Of a stretch of 64,000 nt of DNA, positions 34,938 to 44,244 are shown in pieces. The translations under genes were made by a program, and so were the position numbers. A model generated the notes under the pieces. That model searched no databases, was not told the origin of the DNA, and saw nothing but the letters and a program-made list of their open reading frames with translations. This stretch comes from Bin5 sp965232575 (lineage in GTDB: Bacteria > Chloroflexota > Anaerolineae > Caldilineales > Caldilineaceae). Where the stretch lies: assembly GCA_965232575.1 (NCBI GenBank), contig CBDDPZ010000007.1, forward strand, positions 682,001-746,000, in the 5' to 3' direction. The first letter of the stretch is position 1. The number at the start of each line of letters is the position of its first letter.

Positions 34938-35870
34938 GTGTCTACGAAATCGTTGTCCGTTCCCTTGCCCGAAGGGCTTGAACGCCTTTCGCGCCGCCTG
35001 AGTAACCGCCACATCACTCCCTACTATTACCTGCTGCCAACCGTCATTCCTCTATTGCTGTTGACGGTGTATCCGCTTTTGCGGGGGATCTATCTCGCCT
35101 TCACCCAATACAATCTTTACAACAAAGATACAACCCTGGTTGGCACGTTCAATTTCATTGAATTGACGACAAACGACACGCTATTCTGGGGGGCGCTGGC
35201 CAACAATATCATCTGGACTGTTGGCATTGTGGTCATTACGTATCTGTTGGGCCTGTTTACGTCGATCGCACTCAACGAAAACATCCCCCTGCGAGGTCTA
35301 TTCAGAGGGCTTGCCCTGATCCCTTGGGTGTGCCCGGCCGTGGTTGCCGCACTGACCTGGCGCTGGATCTTCGACCCGCATTTCGGGATGTTGAACTACG
35401 CCTTAATGGAAGCCGGCCTTATCGACCGCCAGATCGGCTGGCTGGGCGACAAGAGCACGGCCCTGGCCGCGACGATGGTGGTGGCTATCTGGAAACTGCT
35501 TCCCTTCTCGGTGGTGATGCTGCTTGCCGGTCTGCAAACGGTGCCGGAAGAGCTCTACGAAGCCGGCGCGATCGATGGCGCCGGCGTCTTGGGGCGCTTT
35601 CGTTATATAACCGTTCCGCTTCTCAATCGCGTTGGCAAGATCGCTATCCTCCTGACCACAATTTGGGCCTTTAACCATTTCGATAGCGTCTATGTCCTCA
35701 CTGGGGGCGGCCCGGGCGATACGACGATGTTACTCTCAATTATGTCCTATCTGAACGCTTTCCGATTCTTCAAGATAGGCTATGCTTCGGCCGTTGGGGT
35801 GGTCATGCTGATATTGTTGCTGCTGCCGATCACGCTCTATACGCGGCAAGTGCTGGAAGACGTCGAATAG
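34938..35870 (+). CDS. Sugar ABC transporter permease (MalF/UgpA-like)
   Basis: A 310-residue inner-membrane permease. The GTG at 34938 is chosen because GGAGG lies six bases upstream. About six hydrophobic segments are seen, starting with YYYLLPTVIPLLLLTVYPLL, and the EAA loop ELYEAGAIDGAGVLGRFRYI contacts the ATPase. Its partner permease starts 12 bases downstream. No ATPase gene follows, so a shared MsmK-type ATPase elsewhere is probably used. Confidence 0.9.
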   Translation: MSTKSLSVPLPEGLERLSRRLSNRHITPYYYLLPTVIPLLLLTVYPLLRGIYLAFTQYNLYNKDTTLVGTFNFIELTTNDTLFWGALANNIIWTVGIVVITYLLGLFTSIALNENIPLRGLFRGLALIPWVCPAVVAALTWRWIFDPHFGMLNYALMEAGLIDRQIGWLGDKSTALAATMVVAIWKLLPFSVVMLLAGLQTVPEELYEAGAIDGAGVLGRFRYITVPLLNRVGKIAILLTTIWAFNHFDSVYVLTGGGPGDTTMLLSIMSYLNAFRFFKIGYASAVGVVMLILLLLPITLYTRQVLEDVE

Positions 35871-35882
35871 GAGAACGTTCTC

Positions 35883-36728
35883 ATGGAACAGTTCGTCCGC
35901 CGCCGGCTTGTCCGCTATGTGTTAGCGTATGCCTGGTTGCTCATCATAAGCACTTTTACCGCATTTCCCTTTTTCTGGATGCTGACCAGTTCGTTCAAGG
36001 CGCGTCCCGAGATCTTTACGCGGATTCCTGTACTTTTCCCCAAGGAACCGACCCTAGCCAACTACAACTACGTACTCACCGAGACTCCGGCCGGGCGCTA
36101 TTTTCTCAACAGCCTCTATATCGCCACCGTCACGACTTTGCTGGCGCTGGTGCTGACCACGCTGGGCGCGTATGCGCTGTCCCGGTTTCAGTTCCGCATG
36201 CGCCGTTCGCTGGGCGTGTGGCTGATCGCCGGCCAGATGTTTCCGGGCGTGCTGATGCTGATCCCGCTCTTCGTCACGTTGACCCGGCTCAATCTTGTCA
36301 ACACCTATGCGGGTCTGATCATCGTCTATACAATGGGGGCGCTGCCATTTTCGACATGGATGCTCAAGGGCTATTTTGATACGGTTCCGCGCGAGCTGGA
36401 AGACTCAGCGATGATCGACGGATGTAGTCGCGTGGGGGCGATTCGCCGCGTCTTTTTGCCGGTGGCCGCGCCCGGTATTGCGGCGGTGGCGCTGTTCGCT
36501 TTTACGATTGCCTGGCAGGAGTTCATGTTTGCGCTGACGATGATGAAGGACCAGGAGAAATACCCGCTCTCGGTCGGCATCAACTTCTTTGTGGGTATCG
36601 CCGGTTCGGTGGTATGGGGCAACATCATGGCGATGGCTGTGCTGATCATTGTGCCGGGCCTCATCTTCTTCCTGTTCCTGCAGCGCTACATGATCAGCGG
36701 CCTGACGGCTGGCGCGGTCAAGGGGTAG
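35883..36728 (+). CDS. Sugar ABC transporter permease (MalG/UgpE-like)
   Basis: A 281-residue permease with about six membrane segments; FPFFWMLTSSFKARPEIF near residue 30 and the EAA loop ELEDSAMIDGCSRVGAIRRV are typical of MalG-type subunits. GGAGAACG precedes the ATG. It forms the heterodimeric channel with the preceding permease. Confidence 0.9.
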   Translation: MEQFVRRRLVRYVLAYAWLLIISTFTAFPFFWMLTSSFKARPEIFTRIPVLFPKEPTLANYNYVLTETPAGRYFLNSLYIATVTTLLALVLTTLGAYALSRFQFRMRRSLGVWLIAGQMFPGVLMLIPLFVTLTRLNLVNTYAGLIIVYTMGALPFSTWMLKGYFDTVPRELEDSAMIDGCSRVGAIRRVFLPVAAPGIAAVALFAFTIAWQEFMFALTMMKDQEKYPLSVGINFFVGIAGSVVWGNIMAMAVLIIVPGLIFFLFLQRYMISGLTAGAVKG

Positions 36729-36831
36729 GTGCGGCTGTGCGTAATGCGCAATTGAAGGCGGCGCAGCCACGATTCCTTTGCATGACCGGCACGAGTCGTG
36801 TTGGAGTAAAGCGGAAGCTACGTAAGGTGAG

Positions 36832-38193
36832 ATGATGACTGACAATCATGTTCGCTATCTGCCAGGAGAGCATTCCCGCGCCCGTTTTCTGCGTCTGGAC
36901 GCTGCGACCATTCTCAAACGCTTCTATCTGTGCGAGCGGTCGTTGATCGTCAGCCAGTCGGGCTGGCTGGCCGGCATTGCCGCGCTGGAAGCGAAGATGA
37001 CGCTGCCGCGATTCACGTGGCAGGATACGCTGACGGCGCACGCGCTGCGCGAGCGGGTCTTTGAGCTGCGATATCCGAGGCGGATGCTGGAAATCGGTGA
37101 AGACGCGCCTCTCGTCGAAGTCTTCGATGAATCGATCAACGCGCCTAGCGCGCAGGCGTTCTTTCTGGCTTTGCGGCGGGTTTTTAAGCCCGCTCTACTG
37201 TCAGCCTATCGCAGCTACGTCGACTGTGCAGACGACCTTAGCGACGGGCCGATTCTGCGCGCCCTTAACCTGGCGATCGAGGAGAAAGAAGCGCAGATCG
37301 CCTGGCTTGAGAGGCAGGTGGAAGCAATGGCCGGGTCTGATCCTGAACATAGGCAGGAAGCGGAGAACTGGGCCTCGGCTTTGGCGGAGCGACTGGAACA
37401 GGTGGGAGGACTGAGGCTGGAAGCGCCTCATCCGGCTACGGCGCCGAACGACCTGCCCGGACGCCGTCCCTTTAAGCTGGCCGAAATCCCGGCGCGGGAC
37501 CCGCGCTTCCATCTCTGTCATTACTACTGGCCCGACATCGTCGATCCCAACTTCGCCTACGGTGAGGGGATCAATCTGCAGTTGCGCAGCGGTGTCAGTC
37601 ATCTGAATGAAGTATGGGCTGTGGAAACGGGCGGCGCTATTCTGCACGCCTTCGCCGACGACCTCGACTGGGAATACATCTACGACGCCGCGCGCTGGAC
37701 CTACGACGAGAGCCGCCACGTGCTGATGGGCTATGAGCGGCTGCGCGCATGGGGCTTCGCCCTGGACGAGATGCCTCTGGGCAGCTATATCTACGACAGC
37801 GCGGCCGGTCAGGAGCCGATCGTTCGACTGGGTATGCTTCACTACTTCGAGACCAAGAATATCGGCAACAAGGTCAAACGGGCGGAAGCCTTCGCGCAGT
37901 ACCAGGACAGAATGAGCCAGCACGACATGGAGTTTGACTGGGCTGACGAGACGATTCACGCGGCCTACGGCAAGCGCTGGCACACGGCACTCCATGACAA
38001 GTTCCCCGACCGCATCCCCGACATGGACGGCCTGCACCGGCGCTGCGACGAGCTGGTAGCGGAGGAGATCGCCGCGGCCACCGACCCCGAACGGACCGAG
38101 ATTCGCCAGGTCGCAGACGCCATGATCGCCAAAGCAGGGAAAATCGGCTTGAATGAGCCGGCCCAGGCAGAGCAGCCCAACGGAGCCGCATAA
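36832..38193 (+). CDS. Ferritin-like di-iron protein of unknown function
   Basis: A 453-residue protein not assigned to a named family. Its C-terminal half has the complete ferritin-like ligand pattern: Glu265, Glu293-x-x-His296 (DESRH), Glu340 (FETKN) and Glu373-x-x-His376 (DETIH), with helix-like spacing of 28, 47 and 33 residues. This is the two-iron carboxylate site of four-helix-bundle oxygenases and DUF455-like proteins. The N-terminal half is mostly helical and acidic/basic with a possible coiled coil near 150-175. There is no signal peptide. It lies in an operon between sugar permeases and a ribokinase-like gene, so it may oxidise the imported compound; that is inference. Confidence 0.65.
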   Translation: MMTDNHVRYLPGEHSRARFLRLDAATILKRFYLCERSLIVSQSGWLAGIAALEAKMTLPRFTWQDTLTAHALRERVFELRYPRRMLEIGEDAPLVEVFDESINAPSAQAFFLALRRVFKPALLSAYRSYVDCADDLSDGPILRALNLAIEEKEAQIAWLERQVEAMAGSDPEHRQEAENWASALAERLEQVGGLRLEAPHPATAPNDLPGRRPFKLAEIPARDPRFHLCHYYWPDIVDPNFAYGEGINLQLRSGVSHLNEVWAVETGGAILHAFADDLDWEYIYDAARWTYDESRHVLMGYERLRAWGFALDEMPLGSYIYDSAAGQEPIVRLGMLHYFETKNIGNKVKRAEAFAQYQDRMSQHDMEFDWADETIHAAYGKRWHTALHDKFPDRIPDMDGLHRRCDELVAEEIAAATDPERTEIRQVADAMIAKAGKIGLNEPAQAEQPNGAA

Positions 38194-38237
38194 GCTCCTC
38201 GACAGACGACTCCAGACAGCGAAAGAGAGACCCTCCG

Positions 38238-39140
38238 ATGACCAAGCCCGTGATAACCGTTGTCGGCAGCTTTGCCGTGGGCATGACCCTGCGGACGCAG
38301 CGCATGCCTGTCTTTGGCGAGACGCTGGTCGGTTCAGATTTTGACATGGGGCCGGGCGGCAAGGGCTCGAACCAGGCTGTCGGCGTGGCCCGGCTGGGCG
38401 CGCAGGCGCACTTCGCCGGTATCATCGGCGACGACAAGCTGGGGGAGATCGCAGTCGACCTTTACGCCGAGGAAGGGGTCGACACGACCTACCTGCAGCG
38501 GACGGAGGAGATGGCCACGGGCGTCGGTTTCATCATTCTGAATCCCGAAGGCGAGAACGGAATTATTCTCGACATGGGCGCGAACGAGCTGATGGACGGG
38601 GCATTTGTCGACCAGGTCGAAGAGCAGATTGCCCGCAGCGACGTGGTGATGTCGGTGCTGGAGATTCCGGTGGAGGCGGCGGCGCGGGCTATGGCGCTGG
38701 GCAAGAAACATGGCGTGCGCACGATCCTCAATCCGGCGCCGGCCACGGCTCTTGACGAGACCGTTCTGCAGAATGTCGACTACCTGTCACCTAATGAGAC
38801 AGAGTTGCGCATTCTCCTCGGCCTGGCTCCGGACGACCCTGCAGACACCGTCGATCTGGCCGGGCAACTGCGCGCCCGCGGCGTTGGCAATTTGATCGTC
38901 ACGATGGGAGAGAAGGGCGCTCTCATTCTTACCGAAGACGGGCAGCAAGAAGTGGCGGGCGTTTCCATGGACGTCGTCGATACGACCGGCGCGGGGGATG
39001 CCTTCAACGCGGGTTTGGCAGTGGCGCTGGCTGAAGGGAAGGGTCTTACACAAGCGGTTGCGTTTGCCAACCGCTGCGGCGCGCTCGCCTGTCAGGCACT
39101 CGGTGTGATTCCTGCCCTGGCAACGCGAGCCATGGTCTGA
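38238..39140 (+). CDS. rbsK: Ribokinase-like PfkB family sugar kinase
   Basis: A 300-residue kinase. The substrate-site motif GPGGKGSNQAVGVARLGA and the C-terminal ATP/catalytic motif DTTGAGDAFNAG (with the catalytic Asp of GAGD) are intact, and NPAPATAL and SPNETEL match ribokinases. It phosphorylates a sugar or nucleoside at the primary hydroxyl using ATP. As the last gene of the sugar ABC operon it likely activates the imported sugar. Ribose specificity is inferred from overall similarity and is not certain. Confidence 0.85.
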   Translation: MTKPVITVVGSFAVGMTLRTQRMPVFGETLVGSDFDMGPGGKGSNQAVGVARLGAQAHFAGIIGDDKLGEIAVDLYAEEGVDTTYLQRTEEMATGVGFIILNPEGENGIILDMGANELMDGAFVDQVEEQIARSDVVMSVLEIPVEAAARAMALGKKHGVRTILNPAPATALDETVLQNVDYLSPNETELRILLGLAPDDPADTVDLAGQLRARGVGNLIVTMGEKGALILTEDGQQEVAGVSMDVVDTTGAGDAFNAGLAVALAEGKGLTQAVAFANRCGALACQALGVIPALATRAMV

Positions 39141-39219
39141 CGGCTAGTAGTCAGTTTTTAGTAACCCCTACGTCCCGCCAAACGCTACGTGTTGGAATTT
39201 CAGTTGCCGGGAACTGCGG

Positions 39220-40374
39220 TCAGGTAACTGTGACCGTGCGCACCAGGATGCTCTTGCGCTTCTGCCCTTGCGCGTCAGGATAGTTGAAGTCGGAGTAGGC
39301 CAGCAGCGCCGTGTTCTCGTCCAGCGCCAGCAGGGCAGAGTAGGAGCAGGTGTCCTGGCGCCTTTCGGCCGGCTCTACAACCACCACTCTCGGCTCCCAC
39401 TCGAGACCGGCCGGGTCCGCAGAAGCGCGAACGAACAGCCCGGGCCGGCCGTATGACGCCAGCGTTATCCCATTTCCCAGAGTTAACATGCGCGGCCATA
39501 CGCCGCGGTCGTCAAATACACGCGGATGGCTCCACGACTGCCCGCTGTCCAGGGAACGGGACCAGTACATCGGGCCGACCCCCAGCAGGTCATGGGTGCG
39601 CAAGAGGCACAGAACCGAGCCATCCGGCATGAAGTTGAACTCCGGCTCGGTGAAGCCGTCCCGCTGGTCCGCGTGTGGATCGGCCCCCCTGTCCGGCTGG
39701 TAGAGGATCTCGCTCAGAACATCCCAGGTATATCCCGCATCGACCGACCGCAGATAGAGAATATTGTTCGCCGGCTGTACCTTGCCATCGACGATTCGCT
39801 TCGTATGGATCGCTTCCCAAATGGAGCCATCGGGCGCTATCTGCGAGCGGCCATGGTGAAACGAAGGCCAGAAGGCGTACATGCCCTCGCGGACGATGCG
39901 GATTTCGCCGGGCATGCGCACGGTGGCCGTCTCTTCGATCCAATCCTTCTCTCCGCTGGGCAGGCGCAAGAAGCGCCAGCCCGAGAGCTCGGCAGGAAAG
40001 TCGGCGGCTCGATATATGTGGGTGATGCGGGTGGGCGCATCCTCCTGGACCAGTACCGGTTCGGGCAACGTAACCTCGTCACGGGGACGGGACTGCAGTT
40101 GCACCGGCAGCAGTCGGTCTCCGTTCGGCAGCAGCAGACCGCCGCGGGCGTTGCGGCCTTCAACTGCCTCCCACGTTTCGCCGCCATCGGCAGAGAGCGC
40201 GTGCCTGGTTGGCAGCCCGTAGGCGGTTACTGAATCGGCTTCGATGTGGAATTCGAGGTGGATGCGGCCGTCGGCCAGGCGTTCAAGGTGGGGGAACTGC
40301 CAGGGGCCCCATTCCATTACTCCAACGGGGGCCTGGTCGATCAGGACCGGCTGGCCAAGGGTGATCTGGAGCAA
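39220..40374 (-). CDS. Sialidase-like BNR-repeat protein (1)
   Basis: A 384-residue protein of the exo-alpha-sialidase fold. Asp-box motifs SADGGETWEAV, SVDAGYTWDVL and SLDSGQSWSHP are present. The arrangement LERLADGRIHLEFHIEAD at the N-terminus and FRASADPAG-type segments near the end fit a six-bladed propeller. No signal peptide is seen, so it is predicted cytoplasmic. True sialidase activity needs an Arg triad that I cannot place; many such proteins act on other uronic or acidic sugars or only bind. It ends 80 bases from the convergent ribokinase-like gene. Confidence 0.75.
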   Translation of the reverse strand: MLQITLGQPVLIDQAPVGVMEWGPWQFPHLERLADGRIHLEFHIEADSVTAYGLPTRHALSADGGETWEAVEGRNARGGLLLPNGDRLLPVQLQSRPRDEVTLPEPVLVQEDAPTRITHIYRAADFPAELSGWRFLRLPSGEKDWIEETATVRMPGEIRIVREGMYAFWPSFHHGRSQIAPDGSIWEAIHTKRIVDGKVQPANNILYLRSVDAGYTWDVLSEILYQPDRGADPHADQRDGFTEPEFNFMPDGSVLCLLRTHDLLGVGPMYWSRSLDSGQSWSHPRVFDDRGVWPRMLTLGNGITLASYGRPGLFVRASADPAGLEWEPRVVVVEPAERRQDTCSYSALLALDENTALLAYSDFNYPDAQGQKRKSILVRTVTVT

Positions 40375-40431
40375 AGTCTCCTCCCTTATGTCGTGGCTTA
40401 CGGCGAGAAACTGTACTGAATACGGACAGGC

Positions 40432-42180
40432 TCAGGGCAGACCTAACTTTTTGGCGCGTTCGCGCACCGCTTCGGTCAGTCCGGGATGGAAACTCAGGCG
40501 ACCGTCCGCCCCGGTATGGTGGCGGTCGTAGAGGGCAGCCGACTCATACATGGTGTAGCCGTCCAGCCGGCCGGAGGCATGAGCGTATTCGATCTGATCG
40601 GCCAGCCGGTTGCCGTCATTCTTGGAAAGCCCAACCGGCAGGCTCAGGTGCGCGGGCACGGAGTTCGTTTCCACTTCGTCCAGGACATCCTGTACAAAGG
40701 CATCGCTGAGGAGGCGTTCGGGCGACCAGGCGCGGCCAAAGAGCGTTGTCTCGTCCGTCAAACCTGTGCGCAGCCAGCGGCGCCAGTGGAATGTGATGTT
40801 GCCGGGGCGGGAACGCGTGCGCGATGGCGAGGCATCGGGGCGGAAGGACTCGATTTCAATGTGGTGATGCAGCGGCAATTCGGCCGCCGCAAGGCGCGCC
40901 CTGGCTGCGCGTAGGAACCGGTCGTACAGGTCGCCCCGCACGTCGCCTAAAAGGACGGGATCATAGGGCTCGACATCGGGATTGACGCCGTAGCGCCGTT
41001 CGTACTCAGCCACCACTTGCGGGTTGAAGCCGTAGATCTCGGGTGAATCGGTCCATGAGCTGTGGCAGGAGATACGCACGTCCAGGCCGTCGACGCCGGC
41101 GGTGATGCAGTCGCTGACCCATTCCATCCAGTGTGCCTGCACCTCGGGTTCACCTTCGCATAGCGAACCAGAGACGTATGTGTTGCGCCCCTTGGCAAAT
41201 GCGATCACGCCGTCGGGGGCATCAGCGGCGTGGGAGAGGACGTTGTCGAAGGCTGATTCGGAGTTGGAAACGTCCAGGCGGACCATTGCCCCGCCTAACC
41301 CGGTGTCGTATTCGAGGTCTCCCGTGCGCAGGTCGCGCTGGGGCCGCCAGATGGCTTTGTGGCTGGCGACCACGATTGGCAGGGGTTGATCATCCGGGCC
41401 AAAGGCGCGCACCATCTCTACCGCCGCATTTGCGAATGTGCCCGCGCTGTCCTTGAAATTCGTCGTAACGGCAATGAAGGTGTCCAAGAGGTTCAGGCCG
41501 GAGATATTCAGGACGCGCACCTCGTCGCCCAGGCTGCTGACCGGATTGCCGTCGATATCGACGACATCGCGCGGGCAGGTCTCTACGTTCTCTGATACGT
41601 CGAACTCCAGGTCGCGCTTGCAGTAACCGTTGTTGTCGTCGCTGGTCCAGATCTCCAGGTTTTCCGGTCGAATGCGAAGCGGTGTACTGTCCTTCTGTCG
41701 CAACTGGATGCGCGTGACCGGCGTTTCATCCAGCCCCCGCCGTAGGTCCGCTTGACGGGCCTTCACCCGCAGCTCAGGCCGTGCCAGCACCCACGGATCC
41801 ACATGGTAGTAGCCCCCGATTCCCGGCAGTCCCGTAACCCCTTCGCTAGTGAGAATCTCCTTCGGCTTGGAGTGGCTCACCCCGTTCTCATAGGGCTTGA
41901 TGACGGCGTAGAACTCCATGCCGCGCTCGTGCGTCAGGCGCCGGCCCGCCCGCATCGGATCGCCCAGGTTGTCGAGCGTCTTGATCACGCCCCCCTCCGG
42001 CTCGTAGTGCTTAAACCACTCCCAGTGCCCCGCGTGATAATAGTTCCAGTAGACGCGACGCACGCCCATCCACTGTAGACGGTCGATCAGCTGCGCAAGC
42101 AGATCCTCGGTGAATTCGAAACGCTGGCAGTCGTCAGGAAAGTCCACCAGGGCTGAGAGCAGAAATGGACGCTCGTTCAT
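40432..42180 (-). CDS. Large uncharacterised protein, TIM-barrel glycosidase-like N-terminus
   Basis: A 582-residue protein that I cannot assign. The start follows GAGAGG. The N-terminus (LIDRLQWMGVRRVYWNYYHAGHWEWF, of which RVYWNYYHAGHW is distinctive) resembles the first strands of GH10-like or GHL10 barrels, and GVDGLDVRISCHSSWTDSPE in the second half resembles a strand-4-type segment with acidic residues; DVEPYDPVLLGD and HHHIEIESFRPD follow. No signal peptide or membrane segment is present. It lies between a sialidase-like gene and a peptide-type ABC system, so action on glycans is plausible. A catalytic pair is not proven. Confidence 0.5.
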   Translation of the reverse strand: MNERPFLLSALVDFPDDCQRFEFTEDLLAQLIDRLQWMGVRRVYWNYYHAGHWEWFKHYEPEGGVIKTLDNLGDPMRAGRRLTHERGMEFYAVIKPYENGVSHSKPKEILTSEGVTGLPGIGGYYHVDPWVLARPELRVKARQADLRRGLDETPVTRIQLRQKDSTPLRIRPENLEIWTSDDNNGYCKRDLEFDVSENVETCPRDVVDIDGNPVSSLGDEVRVLNISGLNLLDTFIAVTTNFKDSAGTFANAAVEMVRAFGPDDQPLPIVVASHKAIWRPQRDLRTGDLEYDTGLGGAMVRLDVSNSESAFDNVLSHAADAPDGVIAFAKGRNTYVSGSLCEGEPEVQAHWMEWVSDCITAGVDGLDVRISCHSSWTDSPEIYGFNPQVVAEYERRYGVNPDVEPYDPVLLGDVRGDLYDRFLRAARARLAAAELPLHHHIEIESFRPDASPSRTRSRPGNITFHWRRWLRTGLTDETTLFGRAWSPERLLSDAFVQDVLDEVETNSVPAHLSLPVGLSKNDGNRLADQIEYAHASGRLDGYTMYESAALYDRHHTGADGRLSFHPGLTEAVRERAKKLGLP

Positions 42181-42216
42181 GTTGGGTCCTCTCGAACGTC
42201 GGCGTTTGGGCGCAGG

Positions 42217-43131
42217 TTAATCGAGACTCATACGGGGGTCGAAGGCGTCGCGCAGGCCGTCGCCTACGAAATTGATCGCCAGCACGGTGAGCAGAATCGC
42301 CATGCCGGGGGGTACCCAGATCCACCAGTGGCGTTCGAGGATGTAAATGGATTGGGCGCCGTTGAGCATATTGCCCCAGGAGGGCGTCGGCGGCAGCACG
42401 CCCAACCCCAAAAAGGATAGACCGGCTTCGCTCAGGATGGCAGAGGCGACGCCAAAAGTTGCTGCCACCAGCAAAGGCGCAAGTACGTGCGGCAGGATGT
42501 GCTTGAACATGATGTTACGGTCCAGCACGCCCAGACAGCGCGCCGCCATCACGAAGTCCCATTCGCGCACCGACAGGATCTGGCCGCGCACCAGGCGCGC
42601 AGAGCTTGGCCATCCAAAAAGACCTATCACCGCCATGACGTTAAAAATGTTGGGACCCAAAATAGAAACTACGGTCATGATCATAATCAGAACGGGGAAG
42701 AGCATCACGATGTCGGTGATTCGCATGATGATCATGTCGACCGAACCGCCATAGTAGCCCGCCAACGTCCCCAGGAGTACTGCGATCAGGATCGAGATTG
42801 AGACAGCTACGAGCCCTACGGAGAGAGAGACGCGTCCACCGTAGACGACACGGGACCAGACATCGCGCCCGGCAATGTCGCCACCTAGAATGTGTTCGGC
42901 GCTGGGGGCGGCTCGGCTCAGGCCGGATTGGATATCGGTCGGTGGATGTTGCGTCACCCAGGGCGCGGCGAGCGCGAGCAAGACAATAATGACCAGAAAG
43001 ACAAGGCTTGCCATCGCCATTCTGTGACGGCGAAAACGGCTCCAGAAGCGGGCGCGGAGCCTGGCCGAGGAGGAACTCCGCGTCTCACTAAAGATTTCGT
43101 CGGACGCTGTTGCCGTTTGCTTCTCGGTCAT
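42217..43131 (-). CDS. Peptide-type ABC transporter permease (DppC-like), second system
   Basis: A 304-residue permease with one N-terminal membrane segment (SLVFLVIIVLLALAAPWV) and a BPD_transp_1 domain. The EAA loop (REWDFVMAARCLGVLDRNIM) and the C-terminal GDGLRDAFDPRM are typical of DppC subunits. The gap to the DppB-like gene is five bases. No ATPase gene is nearby in this system. Confidence 0.9.
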   Translation of the reverse strand: MTEKQTATASDEIFSETRSSSSARLRARFWSRFRRHRMAMASLVFLVIIVLLALAAPWVTQHPPTDIQSGLSRAAPSAEHILGGDIAGRDVWSRVVYGGRVSLSVGLVAVSISILIAVLLGTLAGYYGGSVDMIIMRITDIVMLFPVLIMIMTVVSILGPNIFNVMAVIGLFGWPSSARLVRGQILSVREWDFVMAARCLGVLDRNIMFKHILPHVLAPLLVAATFGVASAILSEAGLSFLGLGVLPPTPSWGNMLNGAQSIYILERHWWIWVPPGMAILLTVLAINFVGDGLRDAFDPRMSLD

Positions 43132-43136
43132 CGACC

Positions 43137-44105
43137 TCAGCCTTCTTCATAGCGGATGCGCGGGTCGGCCACGGTGTAGAGCAGGTCCGCCAGCAGATTG
43201 CTCAACAGGACCAGGATCGCCAATATCAGGACACCGCCCATCATCAGCGGATAATCTCGCATGTTGGTGGCCTGCACTAAGGTCAGGCCGACACCGGGAA
43301 AGTTGAACACGGTTTCGATAAGCACTGCCCCACCAAATAAGCTGGGGAGGCGCAGTCCGAGAATGGTTATGATCGGCAGCAGAGCGTTGCGCAGTCCATG
43401 CCGTAGGATTACGACGCGTTCGACAAGGCCTTTTGCCCGCGCCGTCGTCATGTAGTCCAGGCTGAGAACCTCCAGCAGGCTCGACCTTGTATAGCGTAAC
43501 AGGCTGCCGGTCGTCTCATAGGCCAGGGCAAAGCCGGGTAGGATGATATGCGCTAAGCGGTTCCCAAAAGAGGGGTCCGCGCCCGGTGTGGTGACGCCGC
43601 CGGTCGGCAGGATGTCCATTTTGATTGCCACCGCATAGATCAGGAGCAAGGCGAAGAAAAATCCAGGCACGGCCACACCCGCAAAGGCGAACGTGGTCAG
43701 TACGCTGTCGATCAATGAATATGGCTTCAGGGCGGAGATGATGCCCAAAATGATCCCCGCAATGGTAGACACAAGGAGAGCGAAAATCATCACCGGCATA
43801 CTGTTGCCCAGAGCGCGCAACATCACCTCGAACACAGGCGTGTTGAACCAGATCGAGTAGCCTAGATTGCCCTGAATCGCCTGCCCAAGCCAGAGCATAT
43901 AGCGGACCGGAATCGGCTTATTCAGGCCCAAAGCCTCGCGCGCTTCTTGCAGGTCTTCTTCCGTCATGTTGCTCAACTCGAAGGGGTCGATCATGGCGGA
44001 AACCGGGTCCCCCGGGGACAACGCGAATATCGTGTAGTTGATAATTGTCGCGCCGAGCAGGAGCGGGAAGACAAGGAGAATACGGCGCAGAACGTAAGTT
44101 GACAT
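43137..44105 (-). CDS. Peptide-type ABC transporter permease (DppB-like), second system
   Basis: A 322-residue permease with the DppB hallmark N-terminus STYVLRRILLVFPLLLGATI and about six membrane segments. The C-terminus YTVADPRIRYE matches the family. Transcribed directly before the DppC-like subunit and after the binding-protein gene, from which it is separated by a hairpin. Confidence 0.9.
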   Translation of the reverse strand: MSTYVLRRILLVFPLLLGATIINYTIFALSPGDPVSAMIDPFELSNMTEEDLQEAREALGLNKPIPVRYMLWLGQAIQGNLGYSIWFNTPVFEVMLRALGNSMPVMIFALLVSTIAGIILGIISALKPYSLIDSVLTTFAFAGVAVPGFFFALLLIYAVAIKMDILPTGGVTTPGADPSFGNRLAHIILPGFALAYETTGSLLRYTRSSLLEVLSLDYMTTARAKGLVERVVILRHGLRNALLPIITILGLRLPSLFGGAVLIETVFNFPGVGLTLVQATNMRDYPLMMGGVLILAILVLLSNLLADLLYTVADPRIRYEEG

Positions 44106-44126
44106 GTTGGTTGTGTGAAGTTCGGC

Positions 44127-44153
44127 CCTCCGAGGCCGTTACGACCTCGGAGG
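44127..44153 (-). promoter_or_regulatory. Intercistronic hairpin in the second peptide-type ABC system
   Basis: CCTCCGAGG (44127-44135) pairs with CCTCGGAGG (44145-44153) around a nine-base loop, between the binding-protein stop and the DppB-like start. No T-run is present. Confidence 0.6.
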
Positions 44154-44244
44154 ACCAGCGATTGTAGGAACCCTAGTGTTCAGAGTTCAGTGGCCATCCG
44201 CATTCGGGACCACGTAACTGACCATCGACCACGATCCACTGCCC

